64,000 bases of DNA, taken from positions 21,382 to 85,381 of the IMG/VR virus record IMGVR_UViG_3300017963_000025. One strand, written 5' to 3'. The translations under genes were made by a program, and so were the position numbers. Each line of letters begins with the position of its first letter. Within the stretch, counting starts at the first letter, position 1. This DNA comes from a virus. This document shows positions 7,899-15,978 of this stretch, in pieces. Under the pieces are notes generated by a model, which was not told where the DNA came from, searched no databases, and worked only from the letters and a program-made list of their open reading frames with translations.

Positions 7899-9947
7899 GT
7901 GGAATTGATCCAACGGAACCGGTGTATTGATATGATTCGGAACATGGGGACGGATGCGGGGCTGTCCCCCCGAAACATGATTATCCTTACGTCCATGGTG
8001 GAATCCGTGCCGTTTGTTAAGCATGACAGTGAGGAGTACTGCCAGTTAAACGATATCATGAGCTTCGCACAGAATTTCCGGGATGCGGTTAAACATAGTG
8101 ATTCCAGCTTTCTCCACCGGAAACGTGGATTGAAATACAAGATCGTTGATTTTGAGGAGTTTGCCGAATCACGGGAATACCTTGACCAAAAGGCAAGCAT
8201 CCGACCGCGTATCAAACAAGAATTGATGCGGTTGTTTAATCCCGCCAATGATTTTATTGAGGTGGTGCTCGGCGGGGCCATTGGGGTGGGGAAAAACTAT
8301 TTTAACGATTTGGCAATGGCCTACATGCTGTACAGGCTCAGTTGTTACCACGACCCGCAACTTGAATTCGGCTTGGCCCCCGGTTCCTCCATGATTTTTA
8401 TCATGCAGTCGAAAAGTGAAAAGCTGGCGAAGAAGGTCATTTTTGATCAGTTTGCAAGCAAATTGGCACGGTCCCCCTATTTCACCAAGCTGTTTCCGTA
8501 TGACAAAAATGTCAAATCCGAAATGCGGTTTCCGAATCAGATATCCGTGCTCCCTGTCGGAGGTAACGAAACCGCCGCGCTCGGGATGAATGTTTGGAGC
8601 GCGTCCATTGACGAAATGAATTTCATGACACGCACCACGGACAGTATGCATGTACGGTTTAGCAATGAGAGTGAATATGACCAAGCGCAAGTGTTGTACA
8701 ACCACCTGATCCGGCGAATGTACGCACGGTTCCAGGAATTCGGAAAAATACCCGGAAAGCTGATTCTGATTTCTTCCACCAATTACGAGGGGGATTTCAT
8801 TTCCCGAAAAATCGAGGAAGCGCAAACCGACGATAGTATTTTTGTGATGAGTCTGGCGCAATGGGAATCGGTTCCCGCCGAAAAGTATTGCGGTGAAAAG
8901 TTCTTGGTGGAGGTTGGGAATACCCGAAAACGAACCCGCATTGTCAATTCCAAGGAGGAAGCAGTGGACCCGGACGACGTGGTGGAGGTGCCGGTGGAAT
9001 ACCGGAAACAATTCGAAACCGATCCGGAAGGGTCCATGCGTGACCTGGGGGGTCGTGCGGTGGCGGGAAAAAACAAATTCATCCCATTCCGTGAACAGAT
9101 TGAGGAGTGTTTTCAAAAATACGAGGAAGCGACCGGGGGTCGCACGTTGTTCCGGTATCCCATCGTGGACTTTTCTCAGATATTGGACATGGACCGACCG
9201 GATTTTTCGGAGATTGTGGATTTGGAATACATTCGTGATTTTATCCTTGATCCCGCCCAGGTATTCGCAATCCATGGCGACCCCGGACTGACGGGGGATG
9301 TGTTCGGCCTCAGTGTGGGGCGGATTGTCGGATATGTATTTAGTCAATTCAGTGCTCCTCCATATGAATTCGAACCCCATGAACAAGAATTGGCGGAAAT
9401 GCATCAGCGTATCACATCCGGCCAACCTATCCGATTACCTATTTTTATGATTGACGGATTGATGGGGATTGCCGCGCCACACAACGACGAAGTGGACTTT
9501 GACACCGTGCGTGATCTGGTGTTGTTCCTGAAACGGCATGTTAATATTCAGTGGGCCACTGCGGATACTTATCAAAGCGCGAATATGATTCAGGGGTTTA
9601 GGCGGGCGGGGATTCGATCCGGTCCCCTCTCCGTAGACGGAACAAAGGGAGCGGTGAAATATTTGGATTTGAAATACGCGCTGAAAGATACACGGGTGTG
9701 GCTGCCGCGTATTCCGTTGGTACAAAAAGAACTGACCGAACTGATTCGAAAACCGGACGGGAGTATTGACCATCCCCGTGGCGGTTCGAAGGATTTGGCG
9801 GATGGCGTATGTGGTACGACCCATATTCTATTCCGAAAAGAGGCGGTCAAGGATATGAGACAACGACGACCACGGGGAAACCGACCGATTTCGCGCCGAC
9901 CCACGCGTAAGTTAAGGGGTCGGCGGAAAATCAGACGTATTCTATAG
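7899..9947 (+). CDS. terL: Terminase large subunit
   Basis: Seen: 682 residues from GTG 7899 (GGAGGGGGAG upstream). The ATPase has a Walker A-like GGAIGVGKN near residue 125 and a Walker B strand ending SIDEMNF near 235. The C-terminal nuclease has an IHGDPGLTGD strand near 459, a second Asp in TADTYQS near 555 and a third in KDLADG near 633, the three-acid RNase-H-like set. This is the motor that packages and cuts phage DNA. The tail is Arg-rich. Contrary to usual order, no portal gene follows. Confidence 0.9.
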   Translation: MELIQRNRCIDMIRNMGTDAGLSPRNMIILTSMVESVPFVKHDSEEYCQLNDIMSFAQNFRDAVKHSDSSFLHRKRGLKYKIVDFEEFAESREYLDQKASIRPRIKQELMRLFNPANDFIEVVLGGAIGVGKNYFNDLAMAYMLYRLSCYHDPQLEFGLAPGSSMIFIMQSKSEKLAKKVIFDQFASKLARSPYFTKLFPYDKNVKSEMRFPNQISVLPVGGNETAALGMNVWSASIDEMNFMTRTTDSMHVRFSNESEYDQAQVLYNHLIRRMYARFQEFGKIPGKLILISSTNYEGDFISRKIEEAQTDDSIFVMSLAQWESVPAEKYCGEKFLVEVGNTRKRTRIVNSKEEAVDPDDVVEVPVEYRKQFETDPEGSMRDLGGRAVAGKNKFIPFREQIEECFQKYEEATGGRTLFRYPIVDFSQILDMDRPDFSEIVDLEYIRDFILDPAQVFAIHGDPGLTGDVFGLSVGRIVGYVFSQFSAPPYEFEPHEQELAEMHQRITSGQPIRLPIFMIDGLMGIAAPHNDEVDFDTVRDLVLFLKRHVNIQWATADTYQSANMIQGFRRAGIRSGPLSVDGTKGAVKYLDLKYALKDTRVWLPRIPLVQKELTELIRKPDGSIDHPRGGSKDLADGVCGTTHILFRKEAVKDMRQRRPRGNRPISRRPTRKLRGRRKIRRIL

Positions 9948-9983
9948 TGGACAGACGAAACGTAGGTGAAAGGAATTAGAACA

Positions 9984-10382
9984 ATGACACTGAGGGATAT
10001 TGTGAAAGCATGTGAGTGGAAAAGAAGGATGATCCATGACCATCCTGAGCCATACCAGATGGTAGTAACAGGATTGCAAGTTGGAAATACGAAAGGGAAT
10101 ATTGTTTGGGAAAAATACGTCGGATACGTTGTTCAAGTCAGAAAAAAAGCCGGGGCGTTCGGGTCGGATATGGTGTTTATTCGCCATCCGGACGGGTCTT
10201 TGACGACTCATGAAAACCAATCCTACTGTGGCTTGTCACCAGAAATTATCGAAGAAATAAAGAAACTGTATCCGGATGGAATGATAGAAGAGGATATGGA
10301 ATACGACGGGCCGTATTCCATAAACGGAAAACACCCAAGAGTTGGAAAAATTATTGAGCCGGAAAATGGGTATTATACATAA
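9984..10382 (+). CDS. Hypothetical protein
   Basis: Seen: 132 residues from ATG 9984 (AGGAA 9 nt upstream, preferred over GTG 9966). The product is soluble with mixed alpha/beta content, including KYVGYVVQVRKKAG and DMVFIRHPDG strands and an acidic EEDMEYD stretch. It is the first gene after terL on the same strand. No family was recognised. Confidence 0.6.
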   Translation: MTLRDIVKACEWKRRMIHDHPEPYQMVVTGLQVGNTKGNIVWEKYVGYVVQVRKKAGAFGSDMVFIRHPDGSLTTHENQSYCGLSPEIIEEIKKLYPDGMIEEDMEYDGPYSINGKHPRVGKIIEPENGYYT

Positions 10383-10479
10383 GAACGTTGTTTGACAACC
10401 TTTCACATTCTTTGCACCTATTCTCAATCGTAGGTGCTTCGGAATAATCAAAAAAGAAGATACAAGAAAGTGGGCGATA

Positions 10480-10680
10480 ATGAATAATACGGAACCATTT
10501 GATCCGAAAGACATCTTTGACATAGAAGAGGCATTGGAAAAGGGGGAGATACTTGAGATTCCGGTGGAAGAATACCGAAATTTTAAAGACGCCTGTGCGA
10601 TTACGGGAGCCGATCTGAGTGATTGCCAAGCATACCCGGACCCATATAATATGACCGTGGTAATCGTCCCAACAAAATGA
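10480..10680 (+). CDS. Hypothetical acidic protein
   Basis: Seen: 66 residues, acidic, with an EALEKGEILEIPVEE helix-strand start. It follows a 97-bp gap that holds a 7-bp-arm hairpin at 10415-10438 (GCACCTA and TAGGTGC). Its stop overlaps the ATG at 10677 in front of the lipoprotein gene. Function unknown. Confidence 0.55.
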   Translation: MNNTEPFDPKDIFDIEEALEKGEILEIPVEEYRNFKDACAITGADLSDCQAYPDPYNMTVVIVPTK

Positions 10681-10697
10681 AGGAGAGATGTGCTTTG

Positions 10698-11126
10698 ATG
10701 AAAAAAAACATAATGAATGTCTGTATCGTGGTTATCTTGCTGTTTGGTCTGTCCGCTTGTACCACACGAAGTGGCGCATTGGGGGTATCGGCGGGATTGT
10801 GGCGGACCAACGAACGTACCACTCAAGTGAAATGCGGAGAGGGAGACAACACGACAAAAATGCAGACCAGTGTGGCCGTGACCAATGATGCCCTTAAATC
10901 CTCATTGGAAGTGTTGGCGGCGGCACGGGTGGCCGTGGACAGTATGCGGTCGATTCTGAGCTATGACGGAAAGAGTTTGGCCCCGAACACCTACCGAAGC
11001 AACAATTTGCCCGTGAATTTCGATGTCTGGCAAGAGGGAGAGGATGTGTTAATCCGGACCCACCATGGGATTTATCGGATTACACAGGATGGGAAGGTCA
11101 AAAAAGACAAGGGGAGCGTGTGGTAA
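10698..11126 (+). CDS. Predicted lipoprotein
   Basis: Seen: 142 residues from ATG 10698. A lysine-rich start, a hydrophobic segment and the lipobox LSAC (lipidated Cys near residue 20) give a signal peptidase II lipoprotein. The mature part has a helical region and a short repeat-like beta region (DVLIRTHHGIYRITQDGKVKKD). Phage lipoproteins act in lysis (outer spanins) or superinfection exclusion; the sequence does not decide between them. A perfect dispersed palindrome lies 4 bp after the stop. Confidence 0.65.
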   Translation: MKKNIMNVCIVVILLFGLSACTTRSGALGVSAGLWRTNERTTQVKCGEGDNTTKMQTSVAVTNDALKSSLEVLAAARVAVDSMRSILSYDGKSLAPNTYRSNNLPVNFDVWQEGEDVLIRTHHGIYRITQDGKVKKDKGSVW

Positions 11127-11130
11127 CCGT

Positions 11131-11146
11131 CCGCAAACGTTTGCGG
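11131..11146. repeat. Dispersed palindrome 4
   Basis: Perfect core 4 bp after the lipoprotein stop. Confidence 0.9.
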
Positions 11147-11200
11147 ATTCGCAATTATTAAACCGTCCAAAAATGTATGAAACGGACTAAGGGGCATGTG

Positions 11201-11353
11201 GTGAGAATATTAGAAAAATTTATTGACAAGGCGATTTCCTCTTTCTATTGCAGTCGCATCAAAGTCAAACACCAAATATCCCATGACCTTTTTTGCAATT
11301 CCGAACAATTTTCAAAACAGGTGGGCATGCCCTTTTCCAAACAAAACAGGTGA
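11201..11353 (+). CDS. Possible small protein (50 aa)
   Basis: GTG 11201 has AAGGGG 6 nt upstream and the frame stays open for 50 codons, giving a basic, Cys- and Lys-containing peptide (starts VRILEKFIDK). It fills most of a 250-bp gap between the lipoprotein and the next membrane protein. A TTGACA at 11223 lies inside it and could instead be a promoter, so coding status is uncertain. Confidence 0.35.
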   Translation: MRILEKFIDKAISSFYCSRIKVKHQISHDLFCNSEQFSKQVGMPFSKQNR

Positions 11354-11377
11354 ATTTGACAGAGAGGAGCGTAAAAA

Positions 11378-11863
11378 ATGAAAAAAATGTTGGCAGTGGT
11401 ATTGGTGGTAATCGTGCTTGGGTCATTTGTGGCCTATGCGGCAACGGATACGGACATATCTGGCATGGTATCCGAACAGGCCGGGGATTTGCAAGGATTG
11501 ATGGGGCTGATAGCAAAAATTATTGTTGCGGTGGCATCCCCGTTGGCGGCGTTGGCGATTGCCACCTATCTGGTGATGCGGTTCCATAACTTTATAAGAC
11601 GACGTATTGGACAATCCGCCTATAGAAGGATGGGTTTGGGGGTGAAGTCCACCTTGCGGATTGGCACAGCCACGGGTAGTGTGCTGGCACGAATTCACCG
11701 GGAAAATTTGGACGGATTTTTTGCCTATGTGTTGCCTGACGGGGATGCTACGGCTACCGTGGACGAGGAAATATTTTTCAGTTGGATCGGGTGGGAGTGC
11801 GCCCAGGTGAACATTATCCGAAACATTGATTTGAAAGAAGAACCCAAAAAGGAGGCATCATGA
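11378..11863 (+). CDS. Membrane protein with signal peptide
   Basis: Seen: 161 residues. Residues 1-22 form a signal peptide (MKKMLAVVLVVIVLG... ending AYA-A). A long hydrophobic helix follows at about 44-68 (LIAKIIVAVASPLAALAIA), then a cytoplasmic-type basic segment HNFIRRR and a mixed C-terminal domain ending in a Lys/Glu tail. The start has GAGAGGAG upstream. The architecture could suit a holin-like or envelope-modifying protein, but no family was recognised. Confidence 0.55.
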   Translation: MKKMLAVVLVVIVLGSFVAYAATDTDISGMVSEQAGDLQGLMGLIAKIIVAVASPLAALAIATYLVMRFHNFIRRRIGQSAYRRMGLGVKSTLRIGTATGSVLARIHRENLDGFFAYVLPDGDATATVDEEIFFSWIGWECAQVNIIRNIDLKEEPKKEAS

Positions 11864-12180
11864 AAAACGAGGATATCAGAAAAGCAGTCGAAGCCTATGA
11901 AGGTATCGGAGATTTGCTCGACTCAATCAAAGGGATTGACGGGAGCAACGGCCTGATTGCCCGTATTGCGGATGTGTGGCGGGTGACCGAATTGGTGGTT
12001 AGGGCAGTGGAGGAACAATCCGACACGAATACCTCCGATGAAAAACTTAATGCCGCAGTGGAGACGTTGGACGCATTGTGCGAATTTGATAATTTTTGGT
12101 TGGAATTGGCTGACGGTATTCTGTTCAAGATGTTGATTAGCGCAACCGTTCATGTGATGAATTCCAGGGAAGAGTGGTAA
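11860..12180 (+). CDS. Hypothetical helical protein
   Basis: Seen: 106 residues, almost entirely helical with heptad-like hydrophobics and an acidic overall charge. It overlaps the previous stop by ATGA and has AAGGAGG upstream. Its last codons and the bases after its stop (12160-12203) are the source of a degenerate copy at 13131-13174. Function unknown. Confidence 0.55.
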   Translation: MKNEDIRKAVEAYEGIGDLLDSIKGIDGSNGLIARIADVWRVTELVVRAVEEQSDTNTSDEKLNAAVETLDALCEFDNFWLELADGILFKMLISATVHVMNSREEW

Positions 12181-12241
12181 ATCGCGGTCAGTTAGACACC
12201 CATCAAAAACGAGTGATACACAAACCTAATCGGAGGGATAT

Positions 12242-12394
12242 GTGGGAATCATAAGAAAAGGCATTGTGTACGGCAAAACAATCACAAGCTACAAAAACCC
12301 TCTCCGCAAATTGTGGAACATCCGCAAACGGCGGGGGGAGTCCAAAGAAAAGAAATGGGAAAAGGAAAACAAACATGCCAACGAACAAACATAA
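12242..12394 (+). CDS. Possible small highly basic protein (50 aa)
   Basis: GTG 12242 follows GGAGGG by 4 nt. The frame gives a Lys/Arg-rich peptide (includes LWNIRKRRGESKEKKWEKE) and overlaps the next start by 20 bp. A half-site of the dispersed palindrome (CCGCAAACG, 12322-12330) lies inside it. The GGAGGGATATGTGGG leader is repeated at 13431. Short length keeps confidence low. Confidence 0.4.
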   Translation: MGIIRKGIVYGKTITSYKNPLRKLWNIRKRRGESKEKKWEKENKHANEQT

Positions 12395-12689
12395 CCGACC
12401 AGGGTATAACGGCCTGTTGACCCGCGTGGCGCATGAAATATCCCAAATCGCCGGAAAAAGTGGTAAGACGTTGCTGGCGGGGATGGATAATAAAAACGAA
12501 TTGGACTTGTACCACTGCAAATCCAAGGAGGATTTGGCGAGCATGGCGGATACCTACGCCAAAAGCATGGGGGTGGAATTCCCGAAAGACGCGGATTTTC
12601 GCATATTGTCCATCCTTGCCGGTCTGCGACACATTGCCAGTTTGGACGAAGCCACCTATGGAAAAATTATGTCCGGAAAGCTGATGTAA
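12375..12689 (+). CDS. Hypothetical protein
   Basis: Seen: 104 residues from ATG 12375 (AAAGGAAAA upstream). It opens with a polar basic stretch MPTNKHNRPGYN, followed by helices ending MSGKLM. It is packed against the preceding basic peptide and the following beta-rich protein. Its 3' end (from 12669) is duplicated in degraded form at 13060. No function was recognised. Confidence 0.55.
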   Translation: MPTNKHNRPGYNGLLTRVAHEISQIAGKSGKTLLAGMDNKNELDLYHCKSKEDLASMADTYAKSMGVEFPKDADFRILSILAGLRHIASLDEATYGKIMSGKLM

Positions 12690-12691
12690 CC

Positions 12692-13075
12692 ATGAAAAAA
12701 CATGATATTATGCTATGTATTGTGGATGAGGATAGTGGTGCCATTGTCAGCGATATTGTATTGGGGTTGTGGGACGGAACGGAAATACTCGCATCTGAGA
12801 ACAACGGTTATGTTTATTTTGATGATATTCCGGTCGGTGTCCACCGTATCTATACCATGTGTGATGTGTTTCGGATAAGCGTGAAATGTTCCGGAACCGG
12901 CAAAATATGGAAAAAGGGATTTAGCTATCCGCAGAAGTACGGGACCATATTGGGCGAAATGACGAGTTATGCCGTGGGTACCTCTGTTATTTCATCCATA
13001 TTCAAACAACCTGATGTTGGGAAGGCATGGGAAAATTATAAACGCGACCAACTAAAATTATGTCCGGGAAATTGA
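12692..13075 (+). CDS. Hypothetical protein with beta-sandwich-like N-domain
   Basis: Seen: 127 residues. The first 60 residues (IVDEDSGAIVSDIVLGLWDG, then NNGYVYFDDIPVGVHRI) have the strand spacing of carboxypeptidase-regulatory/PEGA-like domains, the same pattern as the end of the tail gene at 56858. The C-terminus is helical. The last residues LKLCPGN are created by a duplicated copy of the end of the upstream gene read in another frame, so the original end has probably been replaced. Confidence 0.5.
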   Translation: MKKHDIMLCIVDEDSGAIVSDIVLGLWDGTEILASENNGYVYFDDIPVGVHRIYTMCDVFRISVKCSGTGKIWKKGFSYPQKYGTILGEMTSYAVGTSVISSIFKQPDVGKAWENYKRDQLKLCPGN

Positions 13076-13186
13076 TGTAACCGTGAAAAAACATGACATT
13101 CTTCTACGCATTGTGGATGAGGATAGTGATAAATTCCAGGGAAGAATGGTAAATCGTGGTCAGTGAGTCACCCAATTAAATACAAG
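13060..13186 (+). repeat. Degenerate mosaic duplication of 12.1-12.7 kb
   Basis: 13060-13129 copies 12669-12738, the end of one gene plus the start of the next, at roughly 80% identity by eye. It is joined directly to 13131-13174, a copy of 12160-12203. A further copy of the 12232 leader (GGAGGGATATGTGGG) appears at 13431. The result contains a non-functional VKKHDILLRIVDEDS stub. Confidence 0.8.
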
Positions 13187-13263
13187 TGAGATGAGGGGTA
13201 AAGTGATAAAGTGGGCAGAGGTGCGAATCGGCAAAATTATACTGCGATGGAAGTATACCGATT

Positions 13264-13443
13264 ATGACAGTTTACGAAGCGGCGGAATATTTCTACAGGG
13301 ATGGGTGTGTCAGTAAAAGGTTGTGGGATTTTATCAAGGATGACGTTTCGGATTTTATTCGCATGGTTAATCCGGATCGACATCGTTGTTTTTTTGTTTT
13401 TTTTATTAGCGAATCTGACAGGAGGGATATGTGGGGATCGTAA
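13264..13443 (+). CDS. Possible small helix-turn-helix protein
   Basis: ATG 13264 opens 59 codons beginning MTVYEAAEYFYRDGCVSKRLWDF, reminiscent of excisionase/MerR-like helix-turn-helix starts (T..EAA.Y....VSK..L...I). No clear ribosome site is visible and the C-terminus (poly-Phe, then duplicated leader DNA) looks random, so it may be a truncated gene. Confidence 0.3.
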   Translation: MTVYEAAEYFYRDGCVSKRLWDFIKDDVSDFIRMVNPDRHRCFFVFFISESDRRDMWGS

Positions 13444-13519
13444 TAAAAGAATGGTGTAATAATCTGTTGTATCAAAATTGGGAGTGTAACGCATTAATGA
13501 AAGGTTAGGAGATGTGGCC

Positions 13520-13864
13520 ATGGCGTATGAGTATGATGGTTCAGTCAAAATGGAAATGTATATCATAACGGAAATGCATGCGTATGGATTGGGGTCGGAA
13601 GAAATTGACAGAATTGTTAACTATACACAATGCACTCGGTGTTCCCTGTATGAGGTGTGGGACCATTACAAAACAATTATTGCCATGGGGAACACGATAC
13701 TATCCGATGTTACCGCCCGTGCGTCAGTTACGGACATAGGAACTGTCAAAGATATGATATCCATGGAGATTAAACGAAGAAAGCCCGAAAAGCCGCCAAT
13801 CTGCAAACCGGTAAAATCGGATTTCCCGATCCGGCGTAAAATACTCTTGACAAATTCACTATAA
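13520..13864 (+). CDS. Hypothetical protein
   Basis: Seen: 114 residues from ATG 13520 with AGGAG 9 nt upstream. The N-terminal part is helical and contains CTRC. The Lys/Pro-rich C-terminus (EIKRRKPEKPPICKPVKSD) looks disordered. The downstream promoter at 13847 overlaps its 3' end, so the next genes are separately transcribed. Confidence 0.5.
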   Translation: MAYEYDGSVKMEMYIITEMHAYGLGSEEIDRIVNYTQCTRCSLYEVWDHYKTIIAMGNTILSDVTARASVTDIGTVKDMISMEIKRRKPEKPPICKPVKSDFPIRRKILLTNSL

Positions 13865-13875
13865 GGCAGTAATAT
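13847..13875 (+). promoter_or_regulatory. Promoter with downstream dyad
   Basis: TTGACA 13847, 17-nt spacer with CACTATAAGG, TAATAT at 13870. An AT dyad ATGATCATATATATCAT overlaps the expected start of transcription (13874-13890) and could be an operator. A 17-codon GTG ORF at 13923 with AAAGGGG may be a leader peptide. Confidence 0.7.
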
Positions 13876-14058
13876 GATCATATATATCATATAACGTTAA
13901 CATGAACAAAAGGGGTGCGTCGTGTGACTACTATTTTGCCGGATGGTCATCTGGTACGGTCAATAGGTGAGTTATAAAATTCAGAATTCAGGGTTTCGCG
14001 TAAAGGGGGGGGGCGGGTTGTCTCGTTCCCCTTTGCTTTCAATTGCAGAGGGGTGCAT

Positions 14059-14397
14059 ATGCATGATGATATCAGCAACATGGCTTCGACAACGGAATTG
14101 GTGGCATTGCACGACAAGTCCAAAACATGGTTTGCCAAAAATGCCAAAAAAGGAAAACTGCACAGAATAAAAGTCGGCCGACAATGGTTCTATGATCCAT
14201 ACGAAGTACTGGAACTGATCAAAAGTGAAATCAGCCACGGGGAACGGAAATGGGATTGCGTATCCTATGGGAATTGCGTGTTTTCGTGGGCAAAGCGAAA
14301 TATCCATCGGAACGACAATCCGTGTCGGACGTGTTCCAATTATCGGTCAAACGGGGGAATTGAAAATGAGATCAAAAGTATCTATGACGTTTCTTGA
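14059..14397 (+). CDS. MerR/excisionase-like helix-turn-helix protein
   Basis: Seen: 112 residues from ATG 14059 (GGGG 6 nt upstream). Residues 10-55 (STTELVALHDKSKTWFAKNA...KVGRQWFYDPYEVLELI) follow the pattern of small helix-turn-helix DNA-binding domains in which a wing is followed by a Y-P-EVL helix. The C-terminus has four Cys (CVSYGNC, CRTC) and may bind zinc. It is the first gene after the 13847 promoter, so it may be an autoregulating repressor or excisionase-like factor. Confidence 0.6.
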   Translation: MHDDISNMASTTELVALHDKSKTWFAKNAKKGKLHRIKVGRQWFYDPYEVLELIKSEISHGERKWDCVSYGNCVFSWAKRNIHRNDNPCRTCSNYRSNGGIENEIKSIYDVS

Positions 14398-14638
14398 ATG
14401 GCGAACGGAGGCAGAAAGGCTGTTCGGTGGGAATCCGGATGCGTGGTCATTCGAATGTCCGGTATGCGGACATGTTGCACGTACGGATGACTGGCGGAAA
14501 ATCGGCAAAGGTGGTATGGCCGGTTACGGATGTATCGAATGCTTGCATACTGATGTGGAAAAGAACCCTGTCAGGGTGGTGCATACTGACGGTACGGTTA
14601 TAAACATGTTTGATTTTGCAGAGGATTGTGGAAAATGA
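14366..14638 (+). CDS. Small zinc-ribbon protein (VVC-type phage protein)
   Basis: Seen: 90 residues from ATG 14366 (GGGGGAA upstream; overlaps the previous gene). The order MTFLEWRTEAERLFG, then CPVCGHVA, then YGCIEC is a common small phage protein built around a zinc ribbon with two knuckles 26 residues apart. It ends ATGA-coupled to the kinase fragment. It probably binds nucleic acid or protein; role unknown. Confidence 0.6.
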   Translation: MRSKVSMTFLEWRTEAERLFGGNPDAWSFECPVCGHVARTDDWRKIGKGGMAGYGCIECLHTDVEKNPVRVVHTDGTVINMFDFAEDCGK

Positions 14639-14823
14639 GCGACATTATCATGATGGTGGGGAATATTTGTAGCGGAAAGTCCGTATTGGCGAGAAAGTTT
14701 GCCAATCGTGGGTATGCGGTTATTAGTATGGATGCGATTCAGACGGGTGTTGCCGGAGGCTTGTACGACAGATACGATCCGAAAAAGAATACGGCTTTCC
14801 AAGGATGGGCGCCGGAGGGGTAA
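14635..14823 (+). pseudogene. P-loop nucleotide kinase, truncated after ~52 codons
   Basis: Seen: MMVGNICSGKS is a P-loop and the next strand VISMDAI matches a polynucleotide or nucleoside kinase N-terminus, which normally runs 150 residues or more. After DPKKN the frame enters foreign sequence and stops at 14823. The other frame at the same spot picks up a RepA helicase (EYGFPRMG), so a deletion near 14790 fused two genes out of frame. The product lacks the lid and most of the catalytic fold. Confidence 0.75.
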
Positions 14824-15218
14824 ACGCACTCGGATTTATAATCAAGCAATTAAAAAACCCGAGGCTTGCAATCATTGACACACTGGCGAAGTTCCGGCCG
14901 GCGCAGAACGGGAAGGATAATAATATATATGATCGGGATTACGAGCACATAGCGAAATTGAAGGAATTGGCGGACTATTTCGGAATATCGTTGCTTGTCA
15001 TTCATCACGTAAGAAAGAGCTACGCCGAGGACATTGTTGATTCGGTTTCAGGGACTGCCGGCATAACAGGCGCGGCGGACGGTTGGCTTATCATGGAGAA
15101 AACACAGACAGGAGCCACGCTGCATGTTGACGGTCGTGATGTGGAGAGAAAAAAGCAGATCGGAAATCATTCAGAGAGGACGAAGCGAAAGCGATGTCCA
15201 CTTACACTCTTGACCTGA
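14790..15218 (+). pseudogene. RepA/DnaB-like helicase, C-terminal fragment
   Basis: Seen: PRMGAGG, then PRLAIIDTLAKFRP (Walker B strand), then LLVIHHVRKS and a GTAGITGAADGWL segment. These are conserved C-terminal motifs of phage and plasmid RepA-type hexameric helicases. The Walker A half is absent. Near 15150 the reading frame changes: another frame continues as a plausible end (SFREDEAKAMSTYTLDLI...), suggesting a second junction or frameshift. A functional helicase is not encoded here. Confidence 0.75.
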
Positions 15219-15244
15219 TAAGCAAGGATTTATGAGGAGGTAGC

Positions 15245-15439
15245 ATGTATATAGTAAGACTGGAAGATGGAGGAAGTTTGTCAAATGGTGTATGGCTTGC
15301 TCAATGGGAAGGCGATCCCGGTCGAACGCTGAGAAAACACAACGCTGAACGATTTAAAGATATTGGAAGTGCCGAAAAGGCTCTGACAAAAGCCAGAGAA
15401 TACAGACAGTTTAAAAATGCAAGAATCGAAGAATTATGA
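15245..15439 (+). CDS. Hypothetical protein
   Basis: Seen: 64 residues from ATG 15245 with a perfect GGAGG. A beta start MYIVRLEDGG is followed by an alpha-helical, Lys/Ala-rich end. It has ATG-overlap coupling with the HNH gene. It seems intact although it lies in the eroded zone. Function unknown. Confidence 0.55.
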   Translation: MYIVRLEDGGSLSNGVWLAQWEGDPGRTLRKHNAERFKDIGSAEKALTKAREYRQFKNARIEEL

Positions 15440-15810
15440 TGAGCACCATGCACACCAACCGTACACACCACTCACCCGGCGCTACCCGTGCCGTCCACCA
15501 CACCGGAAGGCCTTGCTCGAAGTGTGGGAAACGGACAATGAGCGTGAACAGAATATGTGATTCATGTTCAACAGGCGTTGGCGGAGACATTGAAAAGCTG
15601 TATCATTCAAGGGAGTGGAAACGTGTATCAAGGCATGTCATGCTACGCGACATGTATAAGTGTCAGCAATGCGCCGGATTGGCACGTATCGTGCATCACA
15701 TATTGCCAACACGGACCAACCCGGAAAGGTTTTTTGACAGCGGAAACTGCATTGCTCTGTGTGTTGAGTGTCACGACGTGATACATGGGAGGAAGAAAGA
15801 ATGCGAATGA
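15436..15810 (+). CDS. HNH endonuclease
   Basis: Seen: 124 residues. An N-terminal pair of knuckles CSKC...CDSC is followed by the HNH module: YHSREWKRVSRHVMLRD, CQQC, VHHILP, and CIALCVECHDVIHG. The ββα-metal motif with structural zinc cysteines is complete. Small phage HNH proteins nick or cut DNA, often near packaging or homing sites. It is intact while its neighbours are truncated, so it might have been mobile or selected. Confidence 0.85.
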   Translation: MMSTMHTNRTHHSPGATRAVHHTGRPCSKCGKRTMSVNRICDSCSTGVGGDIEKLYHSREWKRVSRHVMLRDMYKCQQCAGLARIVHHILPTRTNPERFFDSGNCIALCVECHDVIHGRKKECE

Positions 15811-15935
15811 ATCACTCGTGTAAAGGCTTGATTGTCGCGGCTTCGCGTATGGGGGCGGTTGTAATCGCTATGGTATCAAGCTTTGGCGAGAGTTCGGGGA
15901 AATGGAGAGACGCAGAAACAATTTCGACAACATAG
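15801..15935 (+). CDS. Possible small protein (44 aa)
   Basis: ATG 15801 has GGAGGAAG upstream and overlaps the end of the HNH gene. The short product (MRMNHSCKGLIVAASRM...) is weakly hydrophobic in the middle. It may be the remains of a longer gene in the eroded zone. Confidence 0.3.
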   Translation: MRMNHSCKGLIVAASRMGAVVIAMVSSFGESSGKWRDAETISTT

Positions 15936-15978
15936 AAAAAGAACATGATGTGTTGATTGTCTGTGATGAAATCAACCT

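Noticed and set aside
8169-9425. 418-residue leftward open frame opposite terL
   Set aside because: Antisense of the terminase gene, rich in His/Phe as is typical of a shadow frame; no start signal.
10391-10426. Promoter TTGACA...TATTCT before the 10480 gene
   Set aside because: Spacer is about 21 nt, too long; the hairpin at 10415-10438 overlaps it.
11223-11246. Promoter TTGACA/TATTGC in front of the 11378 gene
   Set aside because: Weak -10 and it lies within a plausible small coding frame (11201-11353), so I leave it out as a feature.
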